Part shown: positions 42,601-51,757 of the stretch, piece after piece
Layout of the letters: every line of letters begins with the position of its first letter
How positions within the stretch are numbered: the first letter of the stretch is position 1
Origin: CAXTPV01 sp965276715
GTDB lineage: Bacteria > Pseudomonadota > Alphaproteobacteria > Acetobacterales > Acetobacteraceae
DNA: 64,000 nucleotides
Reading direction: 5' to 3'
Assembly: GCA_965276715.1 (NCBI GenBank)
Contig: OZ255622.1
Location: 1,178,001 to 1,242,000 of the forward strand
Translations under genes and position numbers: made by a program
Notes under the pieces: generated by a model
What the model was told of the DNA's origin: nothing
Databases searched by the model: none
Seen by the model: only the letters and a program-made list of their open reading frames with translations

Positions 42601-45225
42601 ATGACGAGCAGGCAGATGGCAGACGGCGCGACGCCGGCGATGGCGCAATGGTTCGCGGTGAAGGAGGCGCATCCGGACGCGCTGCTGTTCTTCCGGATGG
42701 GCGATTTCTACGAGCTGTTCTTCGATGACGCGGCGGCGGCATCGTCGGCGCTCTCGATCGCGCTCACGGCTCGCGGCACCCATGCCGGCGAGCCGATCCG
42801 GATGTGCGGCGTGCCGGTCGTCTCCGCGGACGCCTATCTCGGCCGGCTGATCCGGCGCGGCTACCGGGTCGCGATCGTCGAGCAGATGGAGAAGGGGCCG
42901 TCGGAGGGCGGCCCGAAACGGTCGGCGAAGGCGCCGCTCAGGCGCGAGGTGGTGCGTCTGGTCACGCCGGGCACCCTGACCGAGGAGACGCTGCTCGAGG
43001 CGGGACGGCCGAGCCTGCTGCTCGCGATCGCGATCGCGGCCGGGGATGGCGGGCTCGGCATCGCGGTGGCCGATCTTGCCGCCGGCACGATCGAGACCGA
43101 GCGGGTGGCGCGGCCGGATCTCGAGGCGCTGCTGGCGCGGGTGGACCCGGCGGAGATCCTGGCACCCGAGGGGATCGGCCTGGGCCGGTTCGGGTCGCGC
43201 CTGGCGCCTGGCCGGCTGGCGCCGCCGCCGCTGGCGGCAAGGACACGCGCGGCGGCCGTCTTCGGCTCGGCGAGCCTGGACGCGTTCGGCACCTTCTCGG
43301 ACCCGGAGGCGATGGCGCTGGCACTCGCGGTCGATTACGCGCGGGCGGCGGGCGGGGGCAGGCTGCCTCGGCTCGCTGCACCGGTGGCGCGAGCCGAGGC
43401 GGGCCATCTCGGGATCGACGCCGCGACGCGCGCGAGCCTCGAACTCGTGCGCGAACGCGACGGCGGCGAGACCCATACGCTGCTGGCTGCCGTCAGGCGG
43501 ACGGTGACGGCGCCGGGCGAGCGACTGCTGGCGGGACGGCTGTCGTCGCCGCTCGACGACCTCGTGGCATTGCGGGCGCGACAGGCGGAATGGGCGGTGC
43601 TGCGCGACGAGCCGGCGCGCGCGGGCTCGGTGCGCGAGGCGTTGCGCGGCACGCCGGACGCGCTGCGTGCGCTCGGGCGGCTGTCGCTCGGCCGCGCGTC
43701 GCCGCGCGATCTCGGCGCGATCCGTGGCGCACTCGGCGCGGGGGTCGCGGCGGGCCGTGCGCTGGCGGGAGCGCCGCTGCCGCTCGGCGAGCAGGCAGCC
43801 CTGCTGCTGGCCGGCGAGACGATGCGGGCAAGGCTCGCCTCGATGCTGACGGATGGATTGCCGGCGCGGCTGGAGGAAGGGGGGGTGATCGCCGACGGCG
43901 TCGATCCGGCGCTCGATGCGGCGCGTGCGCTGGCGCGCGACAGCCGCCATGCGGTGGCGTCGCTGCAGGGGATACTGGCCGCGCGCTACGGCGTGGCCGG
44001 GCTGAAGATCAGGCACCACGCGCAGCTCGGATTCGTCATCGAGGTGCCGCAGGCGGCGGTCGAGGCGCTGCGGGCGCGTCCCGAATTGTCGCTGCGGCAG
44101 GGGATGGCGAACGGCGCGCGGTTCGCGTCGGCCGAGCTCGCCGAGCTCGACCGTCGCGTGTCCGAGGCGGGCGAAGAGGCGCTCGCGCGCGAGCGTTCGC
44201 TGGTCGCCGGGCTCGCGGAGGAGGTGCTGGGGTTCGCGCCGTTGCCGGCGATCGCCGAGCGGCTCGCCTGCCTCGATGTCGCGCAATCGTCCGCCGCACT
44301 CGCGGCGGACGGACGCTGGTGCCTGCCGACATTGTGCGACGACACGTCGCTCGTGCTCGCCGGCTGCCGCCATCCGGTGGTGGAGGCGGCGTTGCCGGCA
44401 CGAGAGCGGTTCACGCCGAACGATCTCGACCTGTCGCCGGGACAGCGGGTGATGCTGCTGACGGGCCCGAACATGGCGGGCAAGTCGACCTATCTGCGGC
44501 AGACGGCGCTCGCGGTCGTGCTGGCGCAGGCCGGGCTGCCGGTGCCGGCGACCTCGGCGCGGATCGGCCTGGTCGACCGGCTGTTCAGCCGCGTGGGCGC
44601 GTCCGACGAGCTTGCGCGCGGCCGCTCGACGTTCATGGTCGAGATGACGGAGACGGCGGCGATCCTGCACGCGGCCGGACCGCGCTCGCTGGTGGTGGTC
44701 GACGAGATCGGGCGCGGCACGTCGACGATGGACGGGCTCGCGATCGCGACCGCCGTGCTCGAGGCGCTGCACGGCCAGGTGCGCTGCCGGACGATCTTTG
44801 CCACGCATTTCCACGAGCTCGCCGAACTCGCCGAGCGGCTGCCGCAGATGAATGCCCGCACGATGCGGGTTCGCGAATGGAAGGGCGAGGTGGTGTTCCA
44901 GCACGAAGTCGTCGCGGGTTCCACGGGACGAAGCTGGGGGGTTCAGGTGGCGAGGCTCGCCGGCGTCCCCGGCAATGTCGTGGCGCGGGCGGGATGGCTG
45001 CTGGGGGAGCTGGAGAAGCGTGGACGGACTGGACGGCCGGGCGGAGCGTTGCCGCTGTTCAGCGGGCTGGCGGAGACGATTCCGGCCGATCCGGTGCGCG
45101 AGACGCTCGGGTCGGTCGATCCCGATGCGCTCACGCCACGCCAGGCCCACGAAATGCTTCGCCAGCTGCACTCACTGGTTGTTGCAGCGCAAGATGCGCT
45201 GTCAGGGTCGAACGGAACACCCTAA
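42601..45225 (+). CDS. mutS: DNA mismatch repair protein MutS
   Basis: About 874 residues. The mismatch-binding FFRMGDFYELFFDDA (Phe-x-Glu), domain III/IV helices, Walker A GPNMAGKST and Walker B region DEIGRGTST are intact, with the C-terminal HFHELAELAERLPQ. MutS recognises mispairs and recruits MutL. In-frame ATGs exist at 42529, 42601 and 42616; 42601 best fits family length. It is divergent from GH5 and 10 bp upstream of glnD, a neighbour pair conserved in alphaproteobacteria. Confidence 0.97.
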   Translation: MTSRQMADGATPAMAQWFAVKEAHPDALLFFRMGDFYELFFDDAAAASSALSIALTARGTHAGEPIRMCGVPVVSADAYLGRLIRRGYRVAIVEQMEKGPSEGGPKRSAKAPLRREVVRLVTPGTLTEETLLEAGRPSLLLAIAIAAGDGGLGIAVADLAAGTIETERVARPDLEALLARVDPAEILAPEGIGLGRFGSRLAPGRLAPPPLAARTRAAAVFGSASLDAFGTFSDPEAMALALAVDYARAAGGGRLPRLAAPVARAEAGHLGIDAATRASLELVRERDGGETHTLLAAVRRTVTAPGERLLAGRLSSPLDDLVALRARQAEWAVLRDEPARAGSVREALRGTPDALRALGRLSLGRASPRDLGAIRGALGAGVAAGRALAGAPLPLGEQAALLLAGETMRARLASMLTDGLPARLEEGGVIADGVDPALDAARALARDSRHAVASLQGILAARYGVAGLKIRHHAQLGFVIEVPQAAVEALRARPELSLRQGMANGARFASAELAELDRRVSEAGEEALARERSLVAGLAEEVLGFAPLPAIAERLACLDVAQSSAALAADGRWCLPTLCDDTSLVLAGCRHPVVEAALPARERFTPNDLDLSPGQRVMLLTGPNMAGKSTYLRQTALAVVLAQAGLPVPATSARIGLVDRLFSRVGASDELARGRSTFMVEMTETAAILHAAGPRSLVVVDEIGRGTSTMDGLAIATAVLEALHGQVRCRTIFATHFHELAELAERLPQMNARTMRVREWKGEVVFQHEVVAGSTGRSWGVQVARLAGVPGNVVARAGWLLGELEKRGRTGRPGGALPLFSGLAETIPADPVRETLGSVDPDALTPRQAHEMLRQLHSLVVAAQDALSGSNGTP

Positions 45226-45235
45226 TACGGTTGTG

Positions 45236-48040
45236 ATGGAAACGGCCGACTCCACGGAGGAACTCGCGGACGATCATGCGGCCCGGCTGCGCGGCCAGCT
45301 CGCGGCATGCGGGGCGGATGTCGCGCGCGACGACGCGCTCGGCGTCTTTCGCCGCCATCTGGCGCAGGTGCAGGCGGACATCAGGGACGCCTTCGAAGCC
45401 TACCGGGTGTCGGGCGCGGAGGCCGCTTGCCTGCTTTCGCGCCGGATGGACGAGCTGATCGGCTGCCTGTTCGACTACACGATCACGGTGCAGATCCCGG
45501 ATGCGGGCTCCGAGACGATGGCGGTCGCTGCCACCGGCGGCTACGGGCGAGGCAACCTCGCACCATTCAGCGATATCGACCTGCTGTTCCTGACCGACGA
45601 CGCGTCGGGCGCGCCGGGCCAGGCGGTCGTCGAGTTCATGCTGTATTTCCTGTGGGACCTGGGGCTGAAGGTCGGGCATGCGACCCGGTCGATCGCGCAG
45701 TGCGTGGCCGAGGCGGAGGGCGACGTGACGATTCGCACGTCGCTGATCGATGTGCGGCTGCTGGCGGGGGACACGGCGCTGTTCGGCGTGCTGAGCGCAC
45801 GGCTGATCGTGGCCGCGATCGAGAGCGGTGTCGGCGACTTCCTCGACGCCAAGAGGCACGAGCGCGCCGCGCGGCATGCGCGCTACGGCGAAAGCGCCTT
45901 CCTCGTCGAGCCCAACATCAAGGAGGGCCGCGGCGGCCTGCGCGACATGCAGACGCTCTACTGGATGTCGCGGATGGTGTTCGGCAATGCGCGGATGCGC
46001 GACCTCGTGGCGGCCGCCGAGCCGCGTCCCGGCGCCGGGCTGCTGACCGAGACGGAGGCGCGGCATGCGCGACGCTCGTGGGACTTCCTGTGGACGGTGC
46101 GGTTCCACCTCCATTACGTGTCCGGACGCGCCGAGGAGCGCCTGACGTTCGACATGCAGCCGGTGGTCGGTGCGCGGATGGGCTACACGCACCACGGAAG
46201 GCAGGTCGGCGTCGAGCGGTTCATGCGCCATTATTTCCTGACCGCGCGCGAGGTGATGCGTCTGACCCACGTGCTCGAGCCCCAGCTGGTACGGGCGGCG
46301 CTTGGGTCGCCGGCGGTCGTGTCGATCGCCGACGCGGCGCTGACGAAGGCAGGGTTCACGCTGCTCGAGGGCGACCTCGTGCCGGTGGATGCCGACCGTT
46401 TCGGCCATGATCCGCTGTCGATGCTGGAGATCCTGCGCCAGGCGCGCGACCGCGGACTGCGGCTGCATCCGCTGGCGATGCACCAGCTGATCAGGTTCGA
46501 GCGCGGCGCGGTGCGCCTGCGCGACGACGCGATGGCCAACGACATCCTACTCGACCTGCTGTGCGGGCAGCTCGAGCACCGGCAGATGGATGGCGCGCGT
46601 CAGCTCGGCGTGCTGAACGAGACCGGATTGCTGGGTCGCCTGATCCCGGACTGGTCGCGCATCGTGGGCCAGATGCAGTTCGACACCTACCACGTCTATA
46701 CGGTCGACGAGCATACGATCGAGGCGGTGCGGGTGCTCAACGATCTCGAAGGCGGCCGTCTCGCCGACGTGACGCCGGTGGCGAGCGAACTCGCGGTCGA
46801 CCTCTCGCTCGATCCGCGCTCGCGCCGGGCGCTCTACGTGGCATTGCTGCTGCACGATGTGGCGAAGGGACGCGGCGGCGACCATTCCGAACTCGGCGCG
46901 GAAGTGGCGCAGGGGCTGGGACCGCGGCTGGGGTTGACGGCCGAGGAGACCGAGACCGTTTCGTGGCTGGTGCTGCACCACCTCCTGCTCAGCACGGTCG
47001 CGTTCAAGCGCGATATCGACGACCCGAAGACGATCCTCGACCTTGCGGACACGATCCAGTCGCCGGCACGGCTGCGGCTGCTGCTGATGATGACGGTGGC
47101 CGATATGCGCGCCGTGTCGCCGCGGGTGTGGAACGCGTGGAAGGCGACGCTGCTGACGGAGCTCTACACGCGGGTGGCCGACGTGCTGGAAGGCGGCCTG
47201 GCCACGACGGAGCGCGACGTGCGGGTGGCCCGCGCCAAGGAAGCCGCGTCCGAGATGCTCGCCGAGGAAGGCTGGAGCGAGGCCGACCGGTCGGCGTTCC
47301 TCAAGCTGGGCTATGGCAGCTACTGGCTCGCGTTCGATCCCGAGACGCATCTGCGTCATGCGCGCCTGGTGCGCGAGGCGGAGCGCACCGAGGCGCCGTT
47401 GACGGTCGATGCGCAGCCATTGCCGGCACGCGCGGTAACGGAAGTGACGGTTTACGCGACCGATCACGCGGGTCTGTTCAGCCGGATCGCCGGCGCGCTC
47501 GCGGTTGCCGGCGCCTCGATCGTGGACGCGCGGATCCACACGCTCGTCAATGGCCGGGCTCTCGACACGTTCTGGGTGCAGGACGCGACCGACGGCGCAT
47601 TCGACACGCCGCGTCGGCTGGCGAAGCTTCCGGGGCTGATCGAGCAGGCGCTGTCGGACCGGATGGGCCTGAGCGCGATCGACGGCAGCCTGTCGACGGT
47701 GATCGGCCGTCGCATGCGGGCGATCCACGTGCCGCCGCGGGTGGTGGTCGACAACCGGGCGTCCAACACGCACACGGTCATCGAGGTGAACGGCCGCGAC
47801 CGGCCGGGGCTGCTGCACGAGGTGACGCACGCGATCAGCCAGCAGGGGCTGCAGATCGCGTCGGCGCATGTGACGACCTACGGGGTCCGGGCGGTCGACG
47901 TGTTCTATGTCAAGGACGTGTTCGGCCTGAAGGTGACGAACGAGCGCAAGCTCGCGTCATTGCGCGAGGCGGTGCTCGGCGTGCTGGCCTCGCCCGAGGA
48001 GCCTCCGCTGCAGGAGCGGCGGTCGGGCGCGGCGGTCTAG
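45236..48040 (+). CDS. glnD: PII uridylyltransferase/uridylyl-removing enzyme
   Basis: About 934 residues. The nucleotidyltransferase motif GGYGRGNLAPFSDIDLLFL, the HD domain (LLLHDVAKGRGGDHSELGAE) and two C-terminal ACT domains (TVYATDHAGLFSRIAGAL and IEVNGRDRPGLLHEVTHA) are in the usual order. It uridylylates PII in nitrogen limitation and deuridylylates it when glutamine is high. ATG 45236 lies 10 bp after mutS. Confidence 0.97.
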   Translation: METADSTEELADDHAARLRGQLAACGADVARDDALGVFRRHLAQVQADIRDAFEAYRVSGAEAACLLSRRMDELIGCLFDYTITVQIPDAGSETMAVAATGGYGRGNLAPFSDIDLLFLTDDASGAPGQAVVEFMLYFLWDLGLKVGHATRSIAQCVAEAEGDVTIRTSLIDVRLLAGDTALFGVLSARLIVAAIESGVGDFLDAKRHERAARHARYGESAFLVEPNIKEGRGGLRDMQTLYWMSRMVFGNARMRDLVAAAEPRPGAGLLTETEARHARRSWDFLWTVRFHLHYVSGRAEERLTFDMQPVVGARMGYTHHGRQVGVERFMRHYFLTAREVMRLTHVLEPQLVRAALGSPAVVSIADAALTKAGFTLLEGDLVPVDADRFGHDPLSMLEILRQARDRGLRLHPLAMHQLIRFERGAVRLRDDAMANDILLDLLCGQLEHRQMDGARQLGVLNETGLLGRLIPDWSRIVGQMQFDTYHVYTVDEHTIEAVRVLNDLEGGRLADVTPVASELAVDLSLDPRSRRALYVALLLHDVAKGRGGDHSELGAEVAQGLGPRLGLTAEETETVSWLVLHHLLLSTVAFKRDIDDPKTILDLADTIQSPARLRLLLMMTVADMRAVSPRVWNAWKATLLTELYTRVADVLEGGLATTERDVRVARAKEAASEMLAEEGWSEADRSAFLKLGYGSYWLAFDPETHLRHARLVREAERTEAPLTVDAQPLPARAVTEVTVYATDHAGLFSRIAGALAVAGASIVDARIHTLVNGRALDTFWVQDATDGAFDTPRRLAKLPGLIEQALSDRMGLSAIDGSLSTVIGRRMRAIHVPPRVVVDNRASNTHTVIEVNGRDRPGLLHEVTHAISQQGLQIASAHVTTYGVRAVDVFYVKDVFGLKVTNERKLASLREAVLGVLASPEEPPLQERRSGAAV

Positions 48041-48089
48041 GGATCGTCCACGGCGGCTCGGATGTCTTGTTGGCGACCTGGAGAGAACG

Positions 48090-48839
48090 ATGCGCGTGGG
48101 CTTGCTTCTGGGTTTGGGACTGGCAGCCGGACTAGCCGGTCCGGTAGCGGCGCAGAGTTCCGTGGTGGACCAACCGCGTGTTCCGCCCGACGACAGCTGG
48201 ACATACGAGATCACCAATGAGGCCGGCGGCCGGTGGTCGCAAATCACCCAGCAGATCACGGTGTCGCGAACGGAACCGGACGCGATCGCGATCGACATCT
48301 CGCGGGCCGGGTCGCCAATGCCGCCGATGAGTGCGCTGTTCGGCGCGGACTGGAGCCGCGTGCGGAGTGTGAACGGCCTGAGCACGACGGTCAATCGGCC
48401 GCTCGACTTCCCGCTTCGCGTTGGCAAGGCCTGGACCGTCGGCTACACCGAGCAGAACCCGAACCGGCAACATTCGAGCGAGACGTTCCGTACGCCCTAC
48501 CGGGTTACCGGCTGGGAACAGGTCACCGTTCCCGCGGGGACCTTTCGGGCCATCAAGATCGAGGCTGATGGAGAATGGACGGCGGTCACCGCGCCGAGCG
48601 TCTCCGCGGTCTCAGGCGGACGGGTCGATGCGGGTGGGAGCGCCAGCGTCGCCCAGACGGTGCGCACGATGCCGACGACCGCGACGGGACGGACCTACAA
48701 GGCGTTCTGGTATGTGCCCTCGGTCAAGCGCTGGGTGAAATCAGAGGAGGATTACTATTCGTCCGGCGGCGTGCAGTCATCGTCCGAGAAGAGCGAGCTG
48801 ATGTCGTTCAAGGTCACGGGGCTCAAGGCCGCGGGCTGA
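48090..48839 (+). CDS. Exported protein of unknown function
   Basis: A 249-residue protein with signal peptide (GLLLGLGLAAGLAGPVAAQ). The mature part is beta-rich (DDSWTYEITNEAGGRW, FPLRVGKAWTVGYTEQN, TVPAGTFRAIKIEADG, YKAFWYVPSVKRWVKSEEDY), a pattern shared by small lipoprotein-like DUF3108/DUF4412-type envelope proteins, but I cannot assign a family. GGAGAG precedes ATG 48090. It converges with and overlaps the next gene by 17 bp. Confidence 0.75.
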   Translation: MRVGLLLGLGLAAGLAGPVAAQSSVVDQPRVPPDDSWTYEITNEAGGRWSQITQQITVSRTEPDAIAIDISRAGSPMPPMSALFGADWSRVRSVNGLSTTVNRPLDFPLRVGKAWTVGYTEQNPNRQHSSETFRTPYRVTGWEQVTVPAGTFRAIKIEADGEWTAVTAPSVSAVSGGRVDAGGSASVAQTVRTMPTTATGRTYKAFWYVPSVKRWVKSEEDYYSSGGVQSSSEKSELMSFKVTGLKAAG

Positions 48840-50538
48840 ACTCGCCGAGCCGCAATGCGTCGCAGGCGCGCGCGATCACCGGCGGCCAAGCGACGGACGG
48901 AGGGTCGGGCGCGTCCTGGCGGAAGATGCGCAGCGAGGGATACCAGGGGCTGTCGTCGCGGCCGCGGAGCCAGCGCCAGTCGCCGCCGGCGCGGTCGAGC
49001 AGCCAGGTCGGCTTGCCGAGGCCGGCAGCGAGATGGACGATCGCGGTGTCGACGGTCACGACAAGGTCGAGGGCAGCGATCAGGGCGGCGGTCTCGGCGA
49101 GGTCGTGCAGTTCGGCGCCCGGGTCGAGGATGCCCGCGAGCGACGCACCGCGCTGGAGCGAGACGAACAGCACGCCGTCCACGTCGAGAAGGGGTCCCAG
49201 CAGCGCCGGATCGATCGAGCGTCGGCGGTCCTGGCGGTAGGACGGGCTGCCCGCCCAGGCGAGACCGACGCGAAGGGCGCCAGGGCGATGCGCGTGCAGG
49301 CGCTCGGACCAGCGCGCGGCCATTCGAACGTCATGCCAGGCGGCGAAGGGCGGCGGGATCGATTCGAGATCGGGCGAGAACAGGCGCGGCAGGCTGCCGA
49401 GCGCGACCCCTGCCCTGCCCGGCTCGACCGTCGGCAGGTCGAGGCTGGCCGCGGCGCGCCGGAGGGAAGGCGGCAGTGACAGGACCACGCGGCCGGCGCG
49501 CTGGGCCGCGAGCGGCGCATAGCGGAGGAAGTGCAGCGTGTCGCCGAGACCCTGCTCGGCGACGAGCGTCAGTTCCGCGCTCGCGCGCCCGTCCCACTCC
49601 CGTGGAGGCGCCGGTGCCAGCGCGTGGCGGCTTTCGTAGCCCCGCCAGCCGGTCTCGAGACGCGCCTCGGCCAGATCGAGGATGCCGAGATTGAGGCGCG
49701 CGGCGTGATCGTCGGGATCGGTCGCGAGGACGGCCTCGAGCAGGAGGCGGGCGCCGGCGCGATCGTCGCGCTCGTAACGGCCGAACGCGAGATGGCGTGC
49801 GATGGCGGCGTTGCCGGGCTCGAGCGCATGGGCGCGTTCGAGATCGTCGATGGCGGCATCGAGAGTCCCGATCGCGGCGCGCGCGAGCCCGCGCGTGGAC
49901 CATGTCGCGGCGCGATCGGGGGCGGCGGCGAGCGAGGCCGACAGATGCGCGTCCGCCGCCTCGGGACGGCCGGCCGCGTGGAGGGCGGCGCCGAGATTGG
50001 CGGATGCGACCGGATCGTCGGGACGCAGCGCGTGCACGGCGCGGAAGGCTTCGCAGGCCGCCTCGGCGCGACCCTGGGCGAGCAGCACCGCGCCTCGACC
50101 GTGATGCGCCTCCGGGTTTTGGGGTGCCGACGCAAGCGCATGGTCGAAGGCGGCGAGTGCCTCGTCCTGCCGGCCGAGGGACGCCAGCACCTGGCCGTGA
50201 GCGGTCTGCGCGCGCCAATCGGCCGGCTCGAGCAGGCAGGCGACCGACAGCGCGGCGCGGGCGGCCTCGGCTTGCCCCTCGGCCAGCAGGGCAAGCCCGA
50301 GCACGATGCGATAGTGGGCGATGCGCGGCCGCGCGCGGACCGCGCGGGCGATGAGCGCGATGGCGCGGGCGTGCTCGCCGCGTTCATGAGCCAGGCAACC
50401 GAGGCCGTACCAGGCATCGGGTTGATCCGGATCGAGTGCCAGCGCGGCCCGGTAGGCCGTCTCGGCGCCTTCGCGGTCACCCTCGCGATGACGCGAGGCG
50501 GCGTCCGTCAGGCAACCGATGGCCGGAGATCGCTCCAT
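48823..50538 (-). CDS. TPR protein with C-terminal heptosyltransferase-like domain
   Basis: A 571-residue protein: about nine N-terminal TPR units (AYRAALALDPDQPDAWYGLG, AFDHALASAPQNPEAHHGRG and so on), then a glycosyltransferase family 9-like half (LTLVAEQGLGDTLHFLRYAP, VGLAWAGSPSYRQDRRRSID, VTVDTAIVHLAAGLGKPTW). Such fusions transfer sugars in surface glycan or flagellin modification. The acceptor is unknown. Upstream on the same strand is a small FlaG-like gene 50 bp ahead. Confidence 0.85.
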   Translation of the reverse strand: MERSPAIGCLTDAASRHREGDREGAETAYRAALALDPDQPDAWYGLGCLAHERGEHARAIALIARAVRARPRIAHYRIVLGLALLAEGQAEAARAALSVACLLEPADWRAQTAHGQVLASLGRQDEALAAFDHALASAPQNPEAHHGRGAVLLAQGRAEAACEAFRAVHALRPDDPVASANLGAALHAAGRPEAADAHLSASLAAAPDRAATWSTRGLARAAIGTLDAAIDDLERAHALEPGNAAIARHLAFGRYERDDRAGARLLLEAVLATDPDDHAARLNLGILDLAEARLETGWRGYESRHALAPAPPREWDGRASAELTLVAEQGLGDTLHFLRYAPLAAQRAGRVVLSLPPSLRRAAASLDLPTVEPGRAGVALGSLPRLFSPDLESIPPPFAAWHDVRMAARWSERLHAHRPGALRVGLAWAGSPSYRQDRRRSIDPALLGPLLDVDGVLFVSLQRGASLAGILDPGAELHDLAETAALIAALDLVVTVDTAIVHLAAGLGKPTWLLDRAGGDWRWLRGRDDSPWYPSLRIFRQDAPDPPSVAWPPVIARACDALRLGEFSPRP

Positions 50539-50588
50539 CCCTGTTCGATGACGAAGCGAGCCCGGTCATGCAAGGTCCGGACGCCAGA

Positions 50589-50870
50589 TCAGTCCGGTCC
50601 AGGCAGCTTCTGATCCTTCAGGCCATAGATCTGGTACTGGTCGAGCTGCCGGCGCGACGGGAAGGTCTGGGTGATGGCACCCGCTTGGCTGAAATACTGC
50701 AGGACGACGATGCCGAGGCTGGCGTCGATGACGGGATCGGGGTTGAGGATCGGGGTGGCGGCTTGCGCCGGCATCGAGGGCGCGGACGGCACCACGCCGG
50801 CGGCCGGTTCGCCATCGGGGCGCACCGGGCCCGCGATTTGCGGGATGGGTTGAAGGGGTGCGATCGTCAT
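50589..50870 (-). CDS. Small 93-residue protein, possibly FlaG-like
   Basis: A proline-rich N-terminus (TIAPLQPIPQIAGPVRPDG), then a conserved-looking core IDASLGIVVLQYFSQAGAIT ending FPSRRQLDQYQIYG. The core resembles the FlaG pattern of a hydrophobic strand, aromatic-G turn and I-P-S/F-P-S-R, common near flagellin genes; none is in this window. ATG 50870. Plausible but not certain. Confidence 0.5.
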   Translation of the reverse strand: MTIAPLQPIPQIAGPVRPDGEPAAGVVPSAPSMPAQAATPILNPDPVIDASLGIVVLQYFSQAGAITQTFPSRRQLDQYQIYGLKDQKLPGPD

Positions 50871-51000
50871 CGCGTCACCTCTGGAGGGCGCCGGCCGGGC
50901 ATGGCTCTGGCTGGCAAGTCGTTGCCTGGATCTTTACCATTCGGGCTAGAGGTTAACGGTTGCTGAACGAAATTCCTGCTAGTCCCAGAGAGGAGCCTCC

Positions 51001-51753
51001 ATGAGCGGCATCGAGCGACACTCACTGACGGACACGTTCAGCCAGGACGGGATGGCGATGCGCAACGTCGCTCTCGGCAAAAGTGCGACGCAGAGCTCGA
51101 CGGACGTGTTCTCCCATCACCAGGATCCGGCGCTCGACGCCGCCGGCGCGGTGAATGGCGAGATCACCGGCGGTTGCGGTTTTCACACCGGACATGAGCA
51201 GTCGCCCTGGTGGCAGGTCGATCTCGGCGAGCCGCACATCATCCATGAGGTGGTGGTGTACAACCGTGTGGATAATCCGGCGCTGATCGAGCGTGCCCTG
51301 CCTCTCGAGATCCGCCTGTCCGACGACGGGATCGAGACCCGACTGTCGCATCTGCGCGAAACGCCCTTCGGCGGAAAGGGGGGCGAGCCGTTGCGCTGGA
51401 TCCCGGAAGGCCGCGAGCAGGCGCGGTTCGTCCGGCTGCTGGTGCCCAAGGAGGTCTGCCTGCATCTCGACGAGGTCGAGATCTATGGACGACGGTGGGA
51501 TCCGGCCGGGATCGAGACCGAGCCCGGCGGAATGGGACAGGCCTCCGCTCTCGGCTCGGTGGACGATTTCAAGGTGATCGAGCCGCGTGCCGAGGAATTC
51601 GCCCCCGCGCCGGCGGGGGTGCCCGACGCCGTTCTCGAACCGGCAAGGGAGCCGCTGGCGCCGCCCAGGCCGGCGTCGCCGCCGACGGCCCCACCGACAC
51701 GCGAGCCGGAGACGTTCCTCGCCAAGTTCCGCCGCGCGCTGTTCGGGAGCTGA
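51001..51753 (+). CDS. Discoidin (F5/8 type C) domain protein
   Basis: A 250-residue protein without signal. NVALGKSATQSSTDVF, WWQVDLGEPHIIHEVVVYNR and ARFVRLLVPKEVCLHLDEVE define a discoidin carbohydrate-binding fold (~residues 20-165). The tail is Pro/Ala-rich. GAGAGGAGCC stands before ATG 51001. In Acetobacteraceae such domains often occur with glycosyltransferases. Next gene 4 bp downstream. Confidence 0.82.
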   Translation: MSGIERHSLTDTFSQDGMAMRNVALGKSATQSSTDVFSHHQDPALDAAGAVNGEITGGCGFHTGHEQSPWWQVDLGEPHIIHEVVVYNRVDNPALIERALPLEIRLSDDGIETRLSHLRETPFGGKGGEPLRWIPEGREQARFVRLLVPKEVCLHLDEVEIYGRRWDPAGIETEPGGMGQASALGSVDDFKVIEPRAEEFAPAPAGVPDAVLEPAREPLAPPRPASPPTAPPTREPETFLAKFRRALFGS

Positions 51754-51757
51754 TCGG

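Noticed and set aside
41137..45171. A 1344-residue open frame on the minus strand spanning GH5 and all of mutS.
   Set aside because: Only the part below 42462 is protein-like (GH5). The rest is arginine-rich antisense of mutS, as expected in high-GC DNA.
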